Shown here piece after piece: positions 51,961-60,892 of a DNA stretch of 64,000 bases (the stretch's first letter is position 1; each line of letters starts with the position of its first letter). The notes under the pieces were generated by a model. It was not told the origin of the DNA. It made no database searches and was given only the letters and a program-made list of their open reading frames with translations. The position numbers and the translations under genes were made by a program. Source of the DNA: Pseudomonadales bacterium (lineage in GTDB: Bacteria; Pseudomonadota; Gammaproteobacteria; Pseudomonadales; Azotimanducaceae); the NCBI GenBank assembly GCA_019634925.1, contig JAHCAL010000002.1, forward strand, positions 62,001 through 126,000, written 5' to 3'.

Positions 51961-54501
51961 ATGAGAGTACCCGCTTGTCTCGGGCTCCTCGTGCTCGGCG
52001 GCGTTTCGACGCCCGCGCTCGCACAGGAGACCCAAAGTCCCCGCATGATCGAAGAAATCGTCGTAACCGCCACGCGGCGGGAAGAGTCCATGCAGGACGT
52101 GCCGATCGCAGTGACCGCGATCAGCGGCGCCCAGCTGGAACGGGCCGGCATCGCCGACCTCCGGGATCTGAAAACCATTTCGGCCAGTTTCAACATGAGT
52201 GCCTCGCAGACCGAATCGCAGGGCTCCAACCTGCGGCTGCGTGGTGTCGGCACCACCGGTAACAACATCGGTCTCGAGAGCGCCGTGGGCGTGTTCCTGG
52301 ACGGCGTTTACCTGAGCCGCCCGGGCGTCGCGCTCGGCGACCTGTTCGACGTGGAGCAGATCGAAGTACTGCGCGGCCCCCAGGGCACGCTGTTCGGCCG
52401 CAACACCAGCGCGGGCGCACTCAACATCCTGACCCGGAAGCCGGACTTCGAACAGGCCGAACTCTGGGCCAATGCGACGGCGGGCAACTTCAGCGCCTAC
52501 AACCTGCAGCTCGGCGGCAACCTGCCGGTCATCGACGACGAACTCGCGTTCCGGTTCGCCGGCGCCGCGCGCAAGCAGGACGGCTTCCTGAGCAGCGCGA
52601 CCGGCGCCGAGAGCATGAACCGCGACCGCTACACGCTGCGCGGACAGATGTTGTGGGCATTCAGCGAAACGGCGGACCTGCGGGTAATCGCCGACTACGC
52701 CGATGCCGATGAGAACTGCTGCGATGCCGCGGTGATCTACGAATCGCCGATCGTCGGTGCCGGCGCGTACGCAGCGGCTGGCCTGCCCGCCAACGGCGGC
52801 GTCCCCAATGGCGGCGAGACGGCGTTCGACAACCGCAAGTCCAACGGCGCGCAGTTTGAGAATCCATTCGAACAGTGGGGTGTCTCGGCGGAACTCAACT
52901 GGGAGATGGGCGAAATATCCGGCACCTACATCGGCGCCTACCGCGACTTCACCGCCGATTCGGTACAGGACGACTTCGTCGGCATCGACGTCTACTCGGT
53001 TCGCCCACAGGAAGCCCAGGGCTGGAAGACGTTCGACGACATCCAGACCTGGACCCACGAGCTGCGCTTCACCGGCCAGTGGGGCAACCTGGACTGGCTC
53101 GTCGGCGCCTACTATTCCGACGAGAAGATCGTCGAGCAGCAGGGCCTCGGTCTTGGCGAGGACTACAGCCGCAACATCAGCGCGTCGGCATGGTACGGCG
53201 GCATTCTGCCCCTGTTCGGCGCGGGACTGGGTGCATTGTCGGACCTGACGCTGGCCACCGGCGGCACTTTCGGCGACGTGCTGGCGGCCGCGGACCCGGC
53301 ACGGGCCTTCGCGGGCGGCGTGAGCTCCGCCACCGCCTTCGCCCAGAACAAGTACGAGCAGGACAGCCGGTCCTGGTCGATCTTCACGCACAACCGTCTC
53401 GCCCTAACCGATCGGTTCGACCTGGTGCTGGGCCTGCGCTACTCCGACGAGAAGAAGGATGGTTCGTTCCGGCAGTTCGCGGCCGAGAACAACGCCTGCC
53501 TCAACACGCTGGCCAACGGGGCCAGCCTCGTCGCCCAGGCACCCGGCGTCGCGACCGGCACGATCCAGCAGCTCACCGCCGCGTTCATGTGTTTCCCGTT
53601 TGCGACCCCGGCCGACACCGGCATCGCGATCCTGCCGGCCACGTTCGACGACACCTTCGAGGACGACGAGCTGATCTACACGGCGAGCGGCGTCTACGCG
53701 CTCACGGATTCTGCAACCGGCTACGTGACCTTCACCCATGGCTTCAAGTCCGGCGGGTTCAACCTGGATTCCACCGCCGCGGCCGGCGGCGCGGATCCGC
53801 GGTTCAACTCCGAAATCGTCGATGCCTGGGAAGTGGGCATCAAGTCCGAGCTCCTGGATCGCCGCCTGCGTGCCAACCTGGCGCTGTTCTCCATGGAAAT
53901 GGAGGACTTCCAGGTGCTGGAATTCACCGGCGTACAGTTCGTGACGTTCAACGTGCCGAAAGCCGAAAGTGTCGGCGCGGAGCTCGAACTGGCGGCCGCG
54001 GTGTCCAACAATCTGGACGTGAACTTCGGTCTGACCTACGCGGACGCCGAGTATCCGAACAACTGCGCACCGGATACCGCGCCCGCCCAGGTCCGCGCAC
54101 TGTGCGGCGGCCAACTGACCAACGCGCCCGAGTGGGTATCCACCATAGGCTTCAACTACGATGGGCTGATCGGCTCCAACCTCAGCTACTTCGTCTCCGG
54201 CAACGCGCGCTGGGAAGACGACCGGCGCACCAGCACCCAGTGGCGGGCCAGCCCGGCCCCGGATGCGGCGCGACTGCTCTATGACATTCAGGAAGACCAT
54301 TGGAAGGTCAACCTGCGGATGGGCATCGGTGACGTCGCCGAGCGCTGGACCATCGAGGTCTGGGGAAACAACATCTTCGACGAGCAGACCCGCAACGTGA
54401 CCGCCAACACCCCGCTGCGCAGCTTCGGGGTCAATGCATCGCGGATAGCGTTCATCGAAGCGCCTCGCACCTACGGCGTGACCTTCCGCACGCGCATGTA
54501 G
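51961..54501 (+). CDS. TonB-dependent outer-membrane receptor
   Basis: Outer-membrane gated channel of 846 aa. A signal peptide (MRVPACLGLLVLGG to ALAQ) is followed by the TonB box EEIVVTATRREESMQD, then the plug domain (IRDLKTISASFNM-like core, FDVEQIEVLRGPQGTLFGRNTSAGALNI). A 22-strand barrel ends in APRTYGVTFRTRM. The sequence type is that of CirA/Fiu-like receptors of oligotrophic proteobacteria, which import siderophores, vitamins, sterols or oligosaccharides. The substrate is unknown. It follows the dioxygenase gene, and a strong terminator lies 35 bases downstream. Confidence 0.95.
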   Translation: MRVPACLGLLVLGGVSTPALAQETQSPRMIEEIVVTATRREESMQDVPIAVTAISGAQLERAGIADLRDLKTISASFNMSASQTESQGSNLRLRGVGTTGNNIGLESAVGVFLDGVYLSRPGVALGDLFDVEQIEVLRGPQGTLFGRNTSAGALNILTRKPDFEQAELWANATAGNFSAYNLQLGGNLPVIDDELAFRFAGAARKQDGFLSSATGAESMNRDRYTLRGQMLWAFSETADLRVIADYADADENCCDAAVIYESPIVGAGAYAAAGLPANGGVPNGGETAFDNRKSNGAQFENPFEQWGVSAELNWEMGEISGTYIGAYRDFTADSVQDDFVGIDVYSVRPQEAQGWKTFDDIQTWTHELRFTGQWGNLDWLVGAYYSDEKIVEQQGLGLGEDYSRNISASAWYGGILPLFGAGLGALSDLTLATGGTFGDVLAAADPARAFAGGVSSATAFAQNKYEQDSRSWSIFTHNRLALTDRFDLVLGLRYSDEKKDGSFRQFAAENNACLNTLANGASLVAQAPGVATGTIQQLTAAFMCFPFATPADTGIAILPATFDDTFEDDELIYTASGVYALTDSATGYVTFTHGFKSGGFNLDSTAAAGGADPRFNSEIVDAWEVGIKSELLDRRLRANLALFSMEMEDFQVLEFTGVQFVTFNVPKAESVGAELELAAAVSNNLDVNFGLTYADAEYPNNCAPDTAPAQVRALCGGQLTNAPEWVSTIGFNYDGLIGSNLSYFVSGNARWEDDRRTSTQWRASPAPDAARLLYDIQEDHWKVNLRMGIGDVAERWTIEVWGNNIFDEQTRNVTANTPLRSFGVNASRIAFIEAPRTYGVTFRTRM

Positions 54502-54535
54502 GCGCGCTCGGCTCAGGTTGGTTCGAGCCAGAAGA

Positions 54536-54566
54536 AAAGGCCCGCGGAAACGCGGGCCTTTTTCTT
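54536..54566 (+). terminator. Rho-independent terminator after TonB receptor gene
   Basis: AAGGCCCGCG, loop GAAA, CGCGGGCCTT, then TTTCTTTGG. A perfect 10-bp GC-rich stem with a GNRA loop and a U-rich tail. The A-rich 5' flank makes it suitable for both strands, and the phosphoesterase gene ends about 45 bases beyond on the other strand. Confidence 0.9.
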
Positions 54567-54609
54567 TGGTGATTGCGTACCGGACCGACGCTTCGAGGCG
54601 CGCCGACCC

Positions 54610-55197
54610 TCAGCGTCGCTTCCACGGCGGGACGCCGTGCCAGTCGAACGGCTCGATGCCGGCTTCGGTAATCTGCCAGACACTCGCCTTCGCACCGCCG
54701 TCCTCGATGTCGAGGAAACCGATGGTCCCGTACTGCGTGTCGTAGTTGTGCGGATACGTCGCGGATCCCGGATTCACGCAGAGAATGCCGTTGACCTCGG
54801 CGATGCACTCGCGGTGCGTGTCACCAAACACGATCACGTCGGGCGTGCGCTCGGGGAAGAACCGATCGATCCAGCGGTCGAGCGTAAAGTTCGGCGGACG
54901 CTCCGGGACCGGAACGTAGTGCGTGAGACCTACCCAGAGGCCCTCGAGCTCGAGCAGCCAGGCATACTTCACGCGCGGATCCTCGGGCTGCACGGGCCGC
55001 CCGCCGCTGCCGTCCTCGCCATTGCCGCGCGCCGACACGACCGGGGCCAGCGCTTCGAGCTGATCGAGCACGTAGAACTCGTGCACGTCGCCTGCGTGCA
55101 TGATCATGTCGACGCCGCGGAACGCATCGAACACCTGCGGCCAGAGTTCCCTGCGCGACTCGGGAATGTGTGTGTCGGCAATGAGTCCGATCCGCAT
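54610..55197 (-). CDS. Metallophosphoesterase, YfcE-type
   Basis: Calcineurin-like phosphoesterase of 195 aa. It begins MRIGLIADTHIPESR with the DxH motif, then MIMHAGDVHEF (GDxxE-like), ARGNGEDG (GNHD-like) and VIVFGDTHRE (GHTH-like). These are the metal ligands of the YfcE/MJ0936 family, which hydrolyse small phosphodiesters. An upstream ATG would add nine residues, but MRIGLIADTH is the standard start. It faces the TonB terminator. Confidence 0.93.
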   Translation of the reverse strand: MRIGLIADTHIPESRRELWPQVFDAFRGVDMIMHAGDVHEFYVLDQLEALAPVVSARGNGEDGSGGRPVQPEDPRVKYAWLLELEGLWVGLTHYVPVPERPPNFTLDRWIDRFFPERTPDVIVFGDTHRECIAEVNGILCVNPGSATYPHNYDTQYGTIGFLDIEDGGAKASVWQITEAGIEPFDWHGVPPWKRR

Positions 55198-55459
55198 CAG
55201 GCCAGAATCCGCCGGTATTGACACGCGATCCAGAACACCACCGGCTACACCTCCCGTACTGTCGATGCGCAGCCGCCACGGCCCGCAGCAGGGCAGATTA
55301 CCCGAAACCTGCCGGGCCCACCGCCACGCCGATCGATCGCGAGACCCGGCACAAAGTCGAACAATCCGACCATACAGACTATATCCCCATGATTAATATG
55401 GAATTTTTCCGATAGACCGGGCTCCAACCAGAACAACACCAACAACAGGGAGAGCCATC

Positions 55460-55993
55460 ATGGGTTCAGCTTCGAGACTGTTTTCCGCCTCGGTCCTCAC
55501 CACGTCGCTCGCGTTTGGCGCTGGCACCGCAGCCGCCGCCGAGGATCACTGGGGTTATGCCGGCGCGTCCATCGGCAATGCCAAGGTAAAGATCCAGGAC
55601 GATCTCAGGGTCAGCGAATGGGATACCGCCTGGAAAGTCTACGGCGGCTACATGTTCAACGAGAACATCGGCGCCGAGTTCACCTGGCACGACATGGGCA
55701 GCGTGCGTGACGGCGCGTTCCGCGTGACCGATCTCAACGGTGCAGCCGCTCAGGTGATCGGGGTGCTGCCGCTCGGGTCGTTCGACCTGTTCGGCAAGAT
55801 CGGCTACATGTACTACGACGCCGAGTTCCAGGTCGGCACCAGTTCACCGACCCGCACCGGCTTCGAGCTCGCGGCCGGTTTCGGCGCACGCTACAACGTC
55901 GGCAACTTCGGCATCCGTGCGGAGGCCGAGGCTTTCGACGTCGGCTTCGCCGATCTGTACGTTCTCTCGATCGGCGCGCAGTACCGCTTCTGA
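55460..55993 (+). CDS. Small outer-membrane beta-barrel protein
   Basis: Protein of 177 aa with a signal peptide ending TAAAAED. The mature part is an OmpA/OmpW-like eight-strand barrel: WGYAGASIGNAKVKIQDDL, WKVYGGYMFNENIGAEFTWH, FGARYNVGNFGIRAEAEAFD, and a C-terminal aromatic YRF, the signal for BamA recognition. Function unknown; such proteins often respond to stress or surface conditions. GGGAGAG precedes the ATG. The 260 bases upstream are unusually AT-rich near the end. Confidence 0.87.
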   Translation: MGSASRLFSASVLTTSLAFGAGTAAAAEDHWGYAGASIGNAKVKIQDDLRVSEWDTAWKVYGGYMFNENIGAEFTWHDMGSVRDGAFRVTDLNGAAAQVIGVLPLGSFDLFGKIGYMYYDAEFQVGTSSPTRTGFELAAGFGARYNVGNFGIRAEAEAFDVGFADLYVLSIGAQYRF

Positions 55994-56012
55994 CCGGAAG
56001 CGGTCGCCGACC

Positions 56013-56040
56013 CGCGGGGATCACTCCGGTGATCCCCGCG
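56013..56040 (+). terminator. 12-bp hairpin after the OMP gene (no U-tract)
   Basis: CGCGGGGATCAC, loop TCCG, GTGATCCCCGCG. The stem is perfect, with 12 bp and a UNCG-like loop, but the 3' flank (ACCCTCC) has no U-tract. It could be an mRNA-stabilising hairpin or a weak terminator. Confidence 0.6.
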
Positions 56041-56121
56041 ACCCTCCATATCCCATGCGGCCCCCATTGATCGACCCACGATCCTGACCGACCATGCCCG
56101 GCGAACCCGGCAGGAGTCAGC

Positions 56122-56892
56122 ATGCGAATCGTGTCCTGGAACGTAAACGGCCTCCGGGCCTGCGCGAAGAACGGTTTTCTCGCATTTCTCGAAAACTCGC
56201 ACGCCGACGTGGTCGGGCTGCAGGAAGTGCGCGCCTTCCGGGAGCAGCTGCCCGAACCCGTGCGCGCACCCGCCGGCTGGCACGCTCACTTCAGTGCGGC
56301 GGAGCGGGCCGGCTACAGCGGTGTCGCGATCTACTCGAGAATCGAGCCCGACCAGGTCGATACGGCCCTGGGCGTGCCTGAGTACGATCGCGAAGGCCGC
56401 TTCATCGTGGCGCGTTTCGGGCGCTTGAGCGTCGCCAGCGTGTACTTCCCCAAGGGCAGCGGCAAGGAACGCGACAACAGCCGGGTCCCCTACAAACTGG
56501 GCTTCTACCGCACGGTGTTCGAGCGCATCGAGCAGCTCAAGAAGCGCGGGCCCGTACTCGTCATGGGCGACTACAACACCGCGCACGAACCCATCGACCT
56601 GGCGCGGCCGAAAACCAACGAAAAGTCGAGCGGCTTCCTGCCCGAGGAACGCGCGGAATTCTCGCGCTGGCTCGCCGCCGGCTGGGTGGACACCTTCCGC
56701 GCGCGCCACCCGGGTGCGGCGGGCCACTACACCTGGTGGCGCCAGTGGGGCGATGCGCGCGCCAAGAACGTCGGCTGGCGCATCGACTACGTGCTGGCGT
56801 CACCGTCCGCCGCACGTCGGGTCCGCAATGCGTTCATCTGGGACCAGGTATTCGGCTCGGACCACTGTCCCGTGGGCGTCGACCTCGACTGA
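56122..56892 (+). CDS. xth: Exodeoxyribonuclease III
   Basis: Class II AP endonuclease of 256 aa that cuts at abasic sites and removes 3' blocks in base-excision repair. It begins MRIVSWNVNGLRA and has VGLQEVRA with the metal-binding Glu, GDYNTAH with catalytic Asp and Asn, RIDYVLAS, and GSDHCPVGVD with the Asp/His pair. The length is standard. Its stop codon is the first part of the 48-bp repeat, copy 2. Confidence 0.95.
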   Translation: MRIVSWNVNGLRACAKNGFLAFLENSHADVVGLQEVRAFREQLPEPVRAPAGWHAHFSAAERAGYSGVAIYSRIEPDQVDTALGVPEYDREGRFIVARFGRLSVASVYFPKGSGKERDNSRVPYKLGFYRTVFERIEQLKKRGPVLVMGDYNTAHEPIDLARPKTNEKSSGFLPEERAEFSRWLAAGWVDTFRARHPGAAGHYTWWRQWGDARAKNVGWRIDYVLASPSAARRVRNAFIWDQVFGSDHCPVGVDLD

Positions 56893-56936
56893 GTGCGAGC
56901 CTCTGGCTCGCCTGGCGCGCGAGTCGCGCGCACGAG
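56889..56936 (+). repeat. 48-bp two-hairpin dispersed repeat, copy 2
   Basis: CTGAGTGCGAGCCT starts on the exonuclease gene's TGA. Hairpin A is GCGAGCC-TCT-GGCTCGC and hairpin B GCGCGC-GAGTC-GCGCGC. It matches copy 1 (4056-4103, opposite strand) at 43 of 48 positions. It lies between convergent genes, where it may also aid termination. Confidence 0.7.
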
Positions 56937-56942
56937 TGATGG

Positions 56943-57629
56943 TCAGTCGACCTGGACCGGGGGACGATTCTCGATCCCGCGGGTGATGTCCTGGTCGCTG
57001 AGCCGGAGCAGCCGTTCGTAGAGTCCGGGCGGATAACCGGTCATGTGCGGACCGGGCGCATCCGGTCCCGGCTGGGGCACGGCGCCACGCCCGTCCTCGA
57101 ACGCCGCCGGCCGCTTGTAACGCACGAGTTCCTCCGCGCTGATTCCGGCAAGCGCCACGACTTCGGGGTCGATCCACGCTTCGGCGTTGACCGGCTCGGT
57201 CGAGTACGACAGTTCGAGGCAGAGATTCTCCGGCCCGGCGAAGTAGATCGACTGGCACATGCCGTGATCGAGCGGCCCGAGCACGGGCACCCCTTTCGCG
57301 CGCAGGCGGTCGCGCATCGCCAGGAGCTCGTCGTGGTCGCGCACCCTGAGTGCGACGTGCTGCATGGTGCCTGGCGCGCAGTTGCCACCCGAATTGCCGG
57401 CGTGGGTCCTGCCGATCTCGCGCGGAATGGCAGCGATGCCCGGATTCTGCACGAACGCAATGCAGCTCTCGTCATTCAGCCGGAGGAAGCCGTGCCAGGT
57501 ATCGGGAACTCCGTGCATCCAGTACAGCGCGACCAGTTCCATACCGAGTACGTCGGTGCAGAACTCGATCTGCGCCTTCATGTTGCCGGTGGCGATGGCG
57601 AGGTGATGCAGACCCTGGATCCGGTTCAT
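56943..57629 (-). CDS. VOC family protein (glyoxalase/dioxygenase-like)
   Basis: Protein of 228 aa with one vicinal oxygen chelate domain of two beta-alpha-beta modules. IQGLHHLAIATGNMKAQIEFCTDVLGMELVAL contains the metal His. The second half has MQHVALRVRDHDELLAMRDRLRAKG and FAGPENLCLELSYS with the later Glu. Substrate unknown, possibly a dioxygenase or isomerase. A C-terminal extension of about 70 residues rich in Pro is unusual. It lies seven bases after the MFS gene's stop, so they are probably in one operon with it. Confidence 0.87.
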   Translation of the reverse strand: MNRIQGLHHLAIATGNMKAQIEFCTDVLGMELVALYWMHGVPDTWHGFLRLNDESCIAFVQNPGIAAIPREIGRTHAGNSGGNCAPGTMQHVALRVRDHDELLAMRDRLRAKGVPVLGPLDHGMCQSIYFAGPENLCLELSYSTEPVNAEAWIDPEVVALAGISAEELVRYKRPAAFEDGRGAVPQPGPDAPGPHMTGYPPGLYERLLRLSDQDITRGIENRPPVQVD

Positions 57630-57635
57630 CGGCGA

Positions 57636-58925
57636 TTACTCCGTCTGGTTGGCGAGGCTCTGCGCCCGGGTCGGCGTCGCGAGCACACGATCCATGTGCC
57701 GTATCGATCGGTTGAAGCAGGCGAGCAGTACGACCGACAGCACGAACACGGCACCGGCCGCCTCGAGCGCGACCGCGACGCTGAACCGGTCGGCGAGGTA
57801 GCCGATCGGGATCACGCCGAGCGGCATCAGCCCGTGCGACATCATGTCAATGCTCATGATACGCCCGCGCATGGTGCTGTCGACCTGCATCTGCAGCAGA
57901 CCGCGGTTGAGCGACATGTTCCAGGCGGACACCAGGCCGACCAGCCCTACCAGCACCGCCGCCGTCACCACCCGCTCTGCCGACCCGAACGCAATCGTGA
58001 ACACGCCCCAAGCGGTGCAGCTCGCGAGCAGCCAGCGGCCCTTGTTGCGCAGCTCGCCCATGCTGGCCAGCATCAGCGACCCCAGGATGGCGCCGAGGCC
58101 CATGCACGAGATCAGGAATCCGAGGTCGTCCGGGCCGCCGCCGAGCACTTCCTCGTTGAACGCCGGGAGCAGCGTATTCAGCGGCATGCCGAACAGGAAC
58201 GGTACGATGGAAAGCAGGATGAGCGCCAGCACCGGCGGGTGCGCGCGCACGTAACGCAGCCCGTCGACGACATCGTGCAGGGGCGTCTTGCCGTCCGGCG
58301 CCTTCATCCGGCCGGGCTGGCTCACGCGCATCACCGTCAGCGCGGCGACCCCGTAGAGCAGCGCGATCACGCAGTACACCACGCCCACGCCGAACACCGA
58401 TGACGTGTCGCCGGCCGCGAGCCATGCAATCAGGAGGCCCGCGACGGCGGGTCCCAGAATGCGCGACAGGTTCCAGCTCGTGGTATTGAGCGCCATGCCG
58501 GTGAAGATCAGCCGCTCCGGGATGAGTTCGGGAATGAACGCCTGCCGGGCCGGCATCGAGAGCGCGAGGATCGTGCCGTTCAGCACGCCCATGACGAGGA
58601 AATGCCACATCTCCACCCTGCCGGTGAAGATGACGGCGGCCATGACGATGGTCAGGATGCAATTGGTCGCCTGTGCCGTCGCGATGATGCGGCGTTTGGG
58701 CATCCGGTCGGCGACCACGCCGCCCCAGAGTGAAAACAGCGCCTGCGGCAGCATGAACGACAGGGTCACCCAGGCGAGATCGAGCGCCGAAGACGTCAAC
58801 GCGTACACCAGCCAGCCGCGCGCCACGATCTGCATGTTCATGGCGAACTGCGACGCGAGACTGCCCATCCACAGCCAGCGGTAGTCCGGCACTTCGAGCG
58901 CCGTGAAGATGTCCCTGCCAGCCAC
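57636..58925 (-). CDS. MFS transporter (MFS_3 type), second copy
   Basis: Inner-membrane carrier of 429 aa with twelve helices. It opens VPDYRWLWMGSLASQFAMNM and has GGVVADRMPKRRIIATAQ and LNGTILALSMPARQAFIPEL. It closely parallels the carrier at 43040-44314 along its length. The start is GTG at 58925 with GGAG five bases upstream (GGAGTAAAGGTG). Earlier codons overlap the divergent cysD region. Followed by the VOC gene with a six-base gap. Confidence 0.9.
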   Translation of the reverse strand: MAGRDIFTALEVPDYRWLWMGSLASQFAMNMQIVARGWLVYALTSSALDLAWVTLSFMLPQALFSLWGGVVADRMPKRRIIATAQATNCILTIVMAAVIFTGRVEMWHFLVMGVLNGTILALSMPARQAFIPELIPERLIFTGMALNTTSWNLSRILGPAVAGLLIAWLAAGDTSSVFGVGVVYCVIALLYGVAALTVMRVSQPGRMKAPDGKTPLHDVVDGLRYVRAHPPVLALILLSIVPFLFGMPLNTLLPAFNEEVLGGGPDDLGFLISCMGLGAILGSLMLASMGELRNKGRWLLASCTAWGVFTIAFGSAERVVTAAVLVGLVGLVSAWNMSLNRGLLQMQVDSTMRGRIMSIDMMSHGLMPLGVIPIGYLADRFSVAVALEAAGAVFVLSVVLLACFNRSIRHMDRVLATPTRAQSLANQTE

Positions 58926-59071
58926 CTTTACTCCGTGTTCCCGAGGTGCGTGCAAGCCTGCAAGTCTAGCACGCGTCCCTTCGGGCCTACCGAGGGTTCG
59001 CAACGCTTTTTCCGGTTTTACCGAGGTGCGCGCTGCGCCCACCATGCAATCGCCGCGGCCGAGGTGAACAC

Positions 59072-59992
59072 ATGGTCCTCCTGTCACATCTCCAGAAGCT
59101 CGAATCGGAAGCGATCCATATCATGCGGGAGGTGGCAGCCTGTTTCACGAAGCCCTGCATGTTCTATTCGATCGGCAAGGATTCGACGGTCATGCTGCAC
59201 CTCGCGCGCAAGGCCTTCTGGCCCGGCCGGGTGCCGTTCACGCTCTTGCACATCGATACGACCTGGGAGTTCGCCGCGATGGCGCGCTTTCGCGACGCGC
59301 TGGTGGAACGCCTCGAGCTCGATCTCGAGGTGTACGTCAACGAGGAAGCCCTGGCAGCCGGTGTGCATCCGATCGAATCAGGCTCGGTGGTCTACAACGA
59401 CCAGATGAAGACGATCGCGCTCAAACAGGCGCTCGACCGGTATCGCTTCGACGCCGCGCTCGGCGGGGCGCGCCGCGACGAAGAGAAATCACGCGCGAAG
59501 GAACGCGTCTTCTCGGTGCGCTCGGCGAACCACCAGTGGGACCCCAAGAACCAGCGCCCGGAACTATGGAAGCTCTTCAACACGCACCTGGGCGCCGGCG
59601 AGTCGGTACGGGTGTTCCCGCTTTCCAACTGGACCGAGATCGACATCTGGCTGTACATCATGCAGGAGAGAATCGATATCGTACCGCTCTACTTCGCCGC
59701 GCCCCGCGTGTCGTGGATCGACGACCGCAGCGGTCAGATCCTCGCGCTCGACGACGAGCGCATGCTGCCTTACCTCTCGAGCTCGGAGCACGCTTCGCTC
59801 GGGGAGCGCTGGATCCGTTTCCGGACGCTCGGCTGCTATCCGCAGACCGGCGCGGTGGAGAGCCGCGCGACCACGGTTCCGGCGATCCTCGCGGAAATGC
59901 TGGCGAGCCGTACCAGCGAGCGTCAGGGCCGCCTGCTCGACATCGATCAGGCATCGTCCATGGAGATCAAGAAACGCGAAGGCTATTTCTGA
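59072..59992 (+). CDS. cysD: Sulfate adenylyltransferase subunit 2 (CysD)
   Basis: PP-loop ATP pyrophosphatase-type enzyme of 306 aa. It starts [20 protein letters not shown] and has the P-loop [10 protein letters not shown] (SxGKDS). The block [18 protein letters not shown] and the end [26 protein letters not shown] are those of CysD. In E. coli CysD with the GTPase CysN makes APS from sulfate and ATP. cysN is not adjacent; the next gene is a DUF6671 protein with a one-base overlap (TGATG). GAGGTG lies six bases before the ATG. Divergent from the MFS gene. Confidence 0.93.
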   Translation: MVLLSHLQKLESEAIHIMREVAACFTKPCMFYSIGKDSTVMLHLARKAFWPGRVPFTLLHIDTTWEFAAMARFRDALVERLELDLEVYVNEEALAAGVHPIESGSVVYNDQMKTIALKQALDRYRFDAALGGARRDEEKSRAKERVFSVRSANHQWDPKNQRPELWKLFNTHLGAGESVRVFPLSNWTEIDIWLYIMQERIDIVPLYFAAPRVSWIDDRSGQILALDDERMLPYLSSSEHASLGERWIRFRTLGCYPQTGAVESRATTVPAILAEMLASRTSERQGRLLDIDQASSMEIKKREGYF

Positions 59993-60819
59993 TGACACCG
60001 ACCCGTCGGGGTGCGCGCGCAGCGCTGCTCTCGCGCCACCGGAAAGGCACCGTGGTGGCACCCATCCTCCGCCGCTCGCTCGACATCGAGGTCTGCGAGA
60101 CCGACGCGTTCGATACCGACCTGCTCGGAACCTTCACAGGCGAGATCGAGCGTGTCCTGTCGCCACGCGAATGTGCGGTCCGGAAGGCGACCCTCGCCTG
60201 CGCGCTGACCGGGCTCGATTTCGGGCTCGGCAGTGAAGGCACGTTCGGCGCCGGACCGCTCGGGTCGATCATCGCCTGGAACACCGAGCTGCTGGCCTGG
60301 CACGAGCCGCGCACCGGCATCACCGTGATCGGCAGTGCCGCCGGCCCGAGCGCCGCGCGCCGCGTGGCGGTCACCTCGACCGAAGCGGCCTGCGATCTGG
60401 TCGCCCGCTTTCCTGCGGGACAGGCGGCGATCGTTCGCACCTCGCGCGGGATCCGCAAAGGGCTCGTCGGTCCCGGGGCCGTTCGCGCGGCGCTCGAGGA
60501 CTGGTTCGGAGCGCACCTGCACGAATCCGTGACGGTCGAGTACGACCTGCGTGCACAGCACTGCCCCGAGCGCCGGGAACGGATCGCGGATGCCGCGCGC
60601 GACCTGGTCCGCCGCCTGCAGTGCATCTGCCCGAGGTGCACCAGGCCGGATTTCTCTCCTGATCACATCGAGCCCGGCCTGCCCTGCCGGGACTGCGGCG
60701 CGCCGACCGGGCGCATTCTGCGCCGCACGGCGCGCTGCGGCGGTTGCGGTCACAAAGCGCCCTTTGCCGTCGAAGACACGTCTGCGGACCCGTTTCATTG
60801 CGAAAACTGCAATCCCTAG
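59992..60819 (+). CDS. DUF6671-family protein with C-terminal zinc ribbon
   Basis: Protein of 275 aa in two parts. Residues 1-190 have the block VLSPRECAVRKATLACALTGLDFGLGSEGTFG, diagnostic of DUF6671. Residues 195-275 carry four CxxC pairs (CICPRC, CRDCG, CGGCG, CENC), two zinc ribbons. No function is known for the family. Its coupling to cysD by TGATG overlap suggests a sulfur or adenylation role (inference). Start is fixed by that overlap. Confidence 0.8.
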   Translation: MTPTRRGARAALLSRHRKGTVVAPILRRSLDIEVCETDAFDTDLLGTFTGEIERVLSPRECAVRKATLACALTGLDFGLGSEGTFGAGPLGSIIAWNTELLAWHEPRTGITVIGSAAGPSAARRVAVTSTEAACDLVARFPAGQAAIVRTSRGIRKGLVGPGAVRAALEDWFGAHLHESVTVEYDLRAQHCPERRERIADAARDLVRRLQCICPRCTRPDFSPDHIEPGLPCRDCGAPTGRILRRTARCGGCGHKAPFAVEDTSADPFHCENCNP

Positions 60820-60892
60820 GTTGTACACAAGGGCTAGAATGGGCGCTACCCCGGCCACCCCGTCCGGGTCGATCCGTGTCCGACCCACTGCC

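Noticed and set aside
52875..54284. 469-codon frame inside the TonB receptor gene
   Set aside because: It is a shifted frame within a clear receptor gene and has no TonB or barrel pattern of its own.
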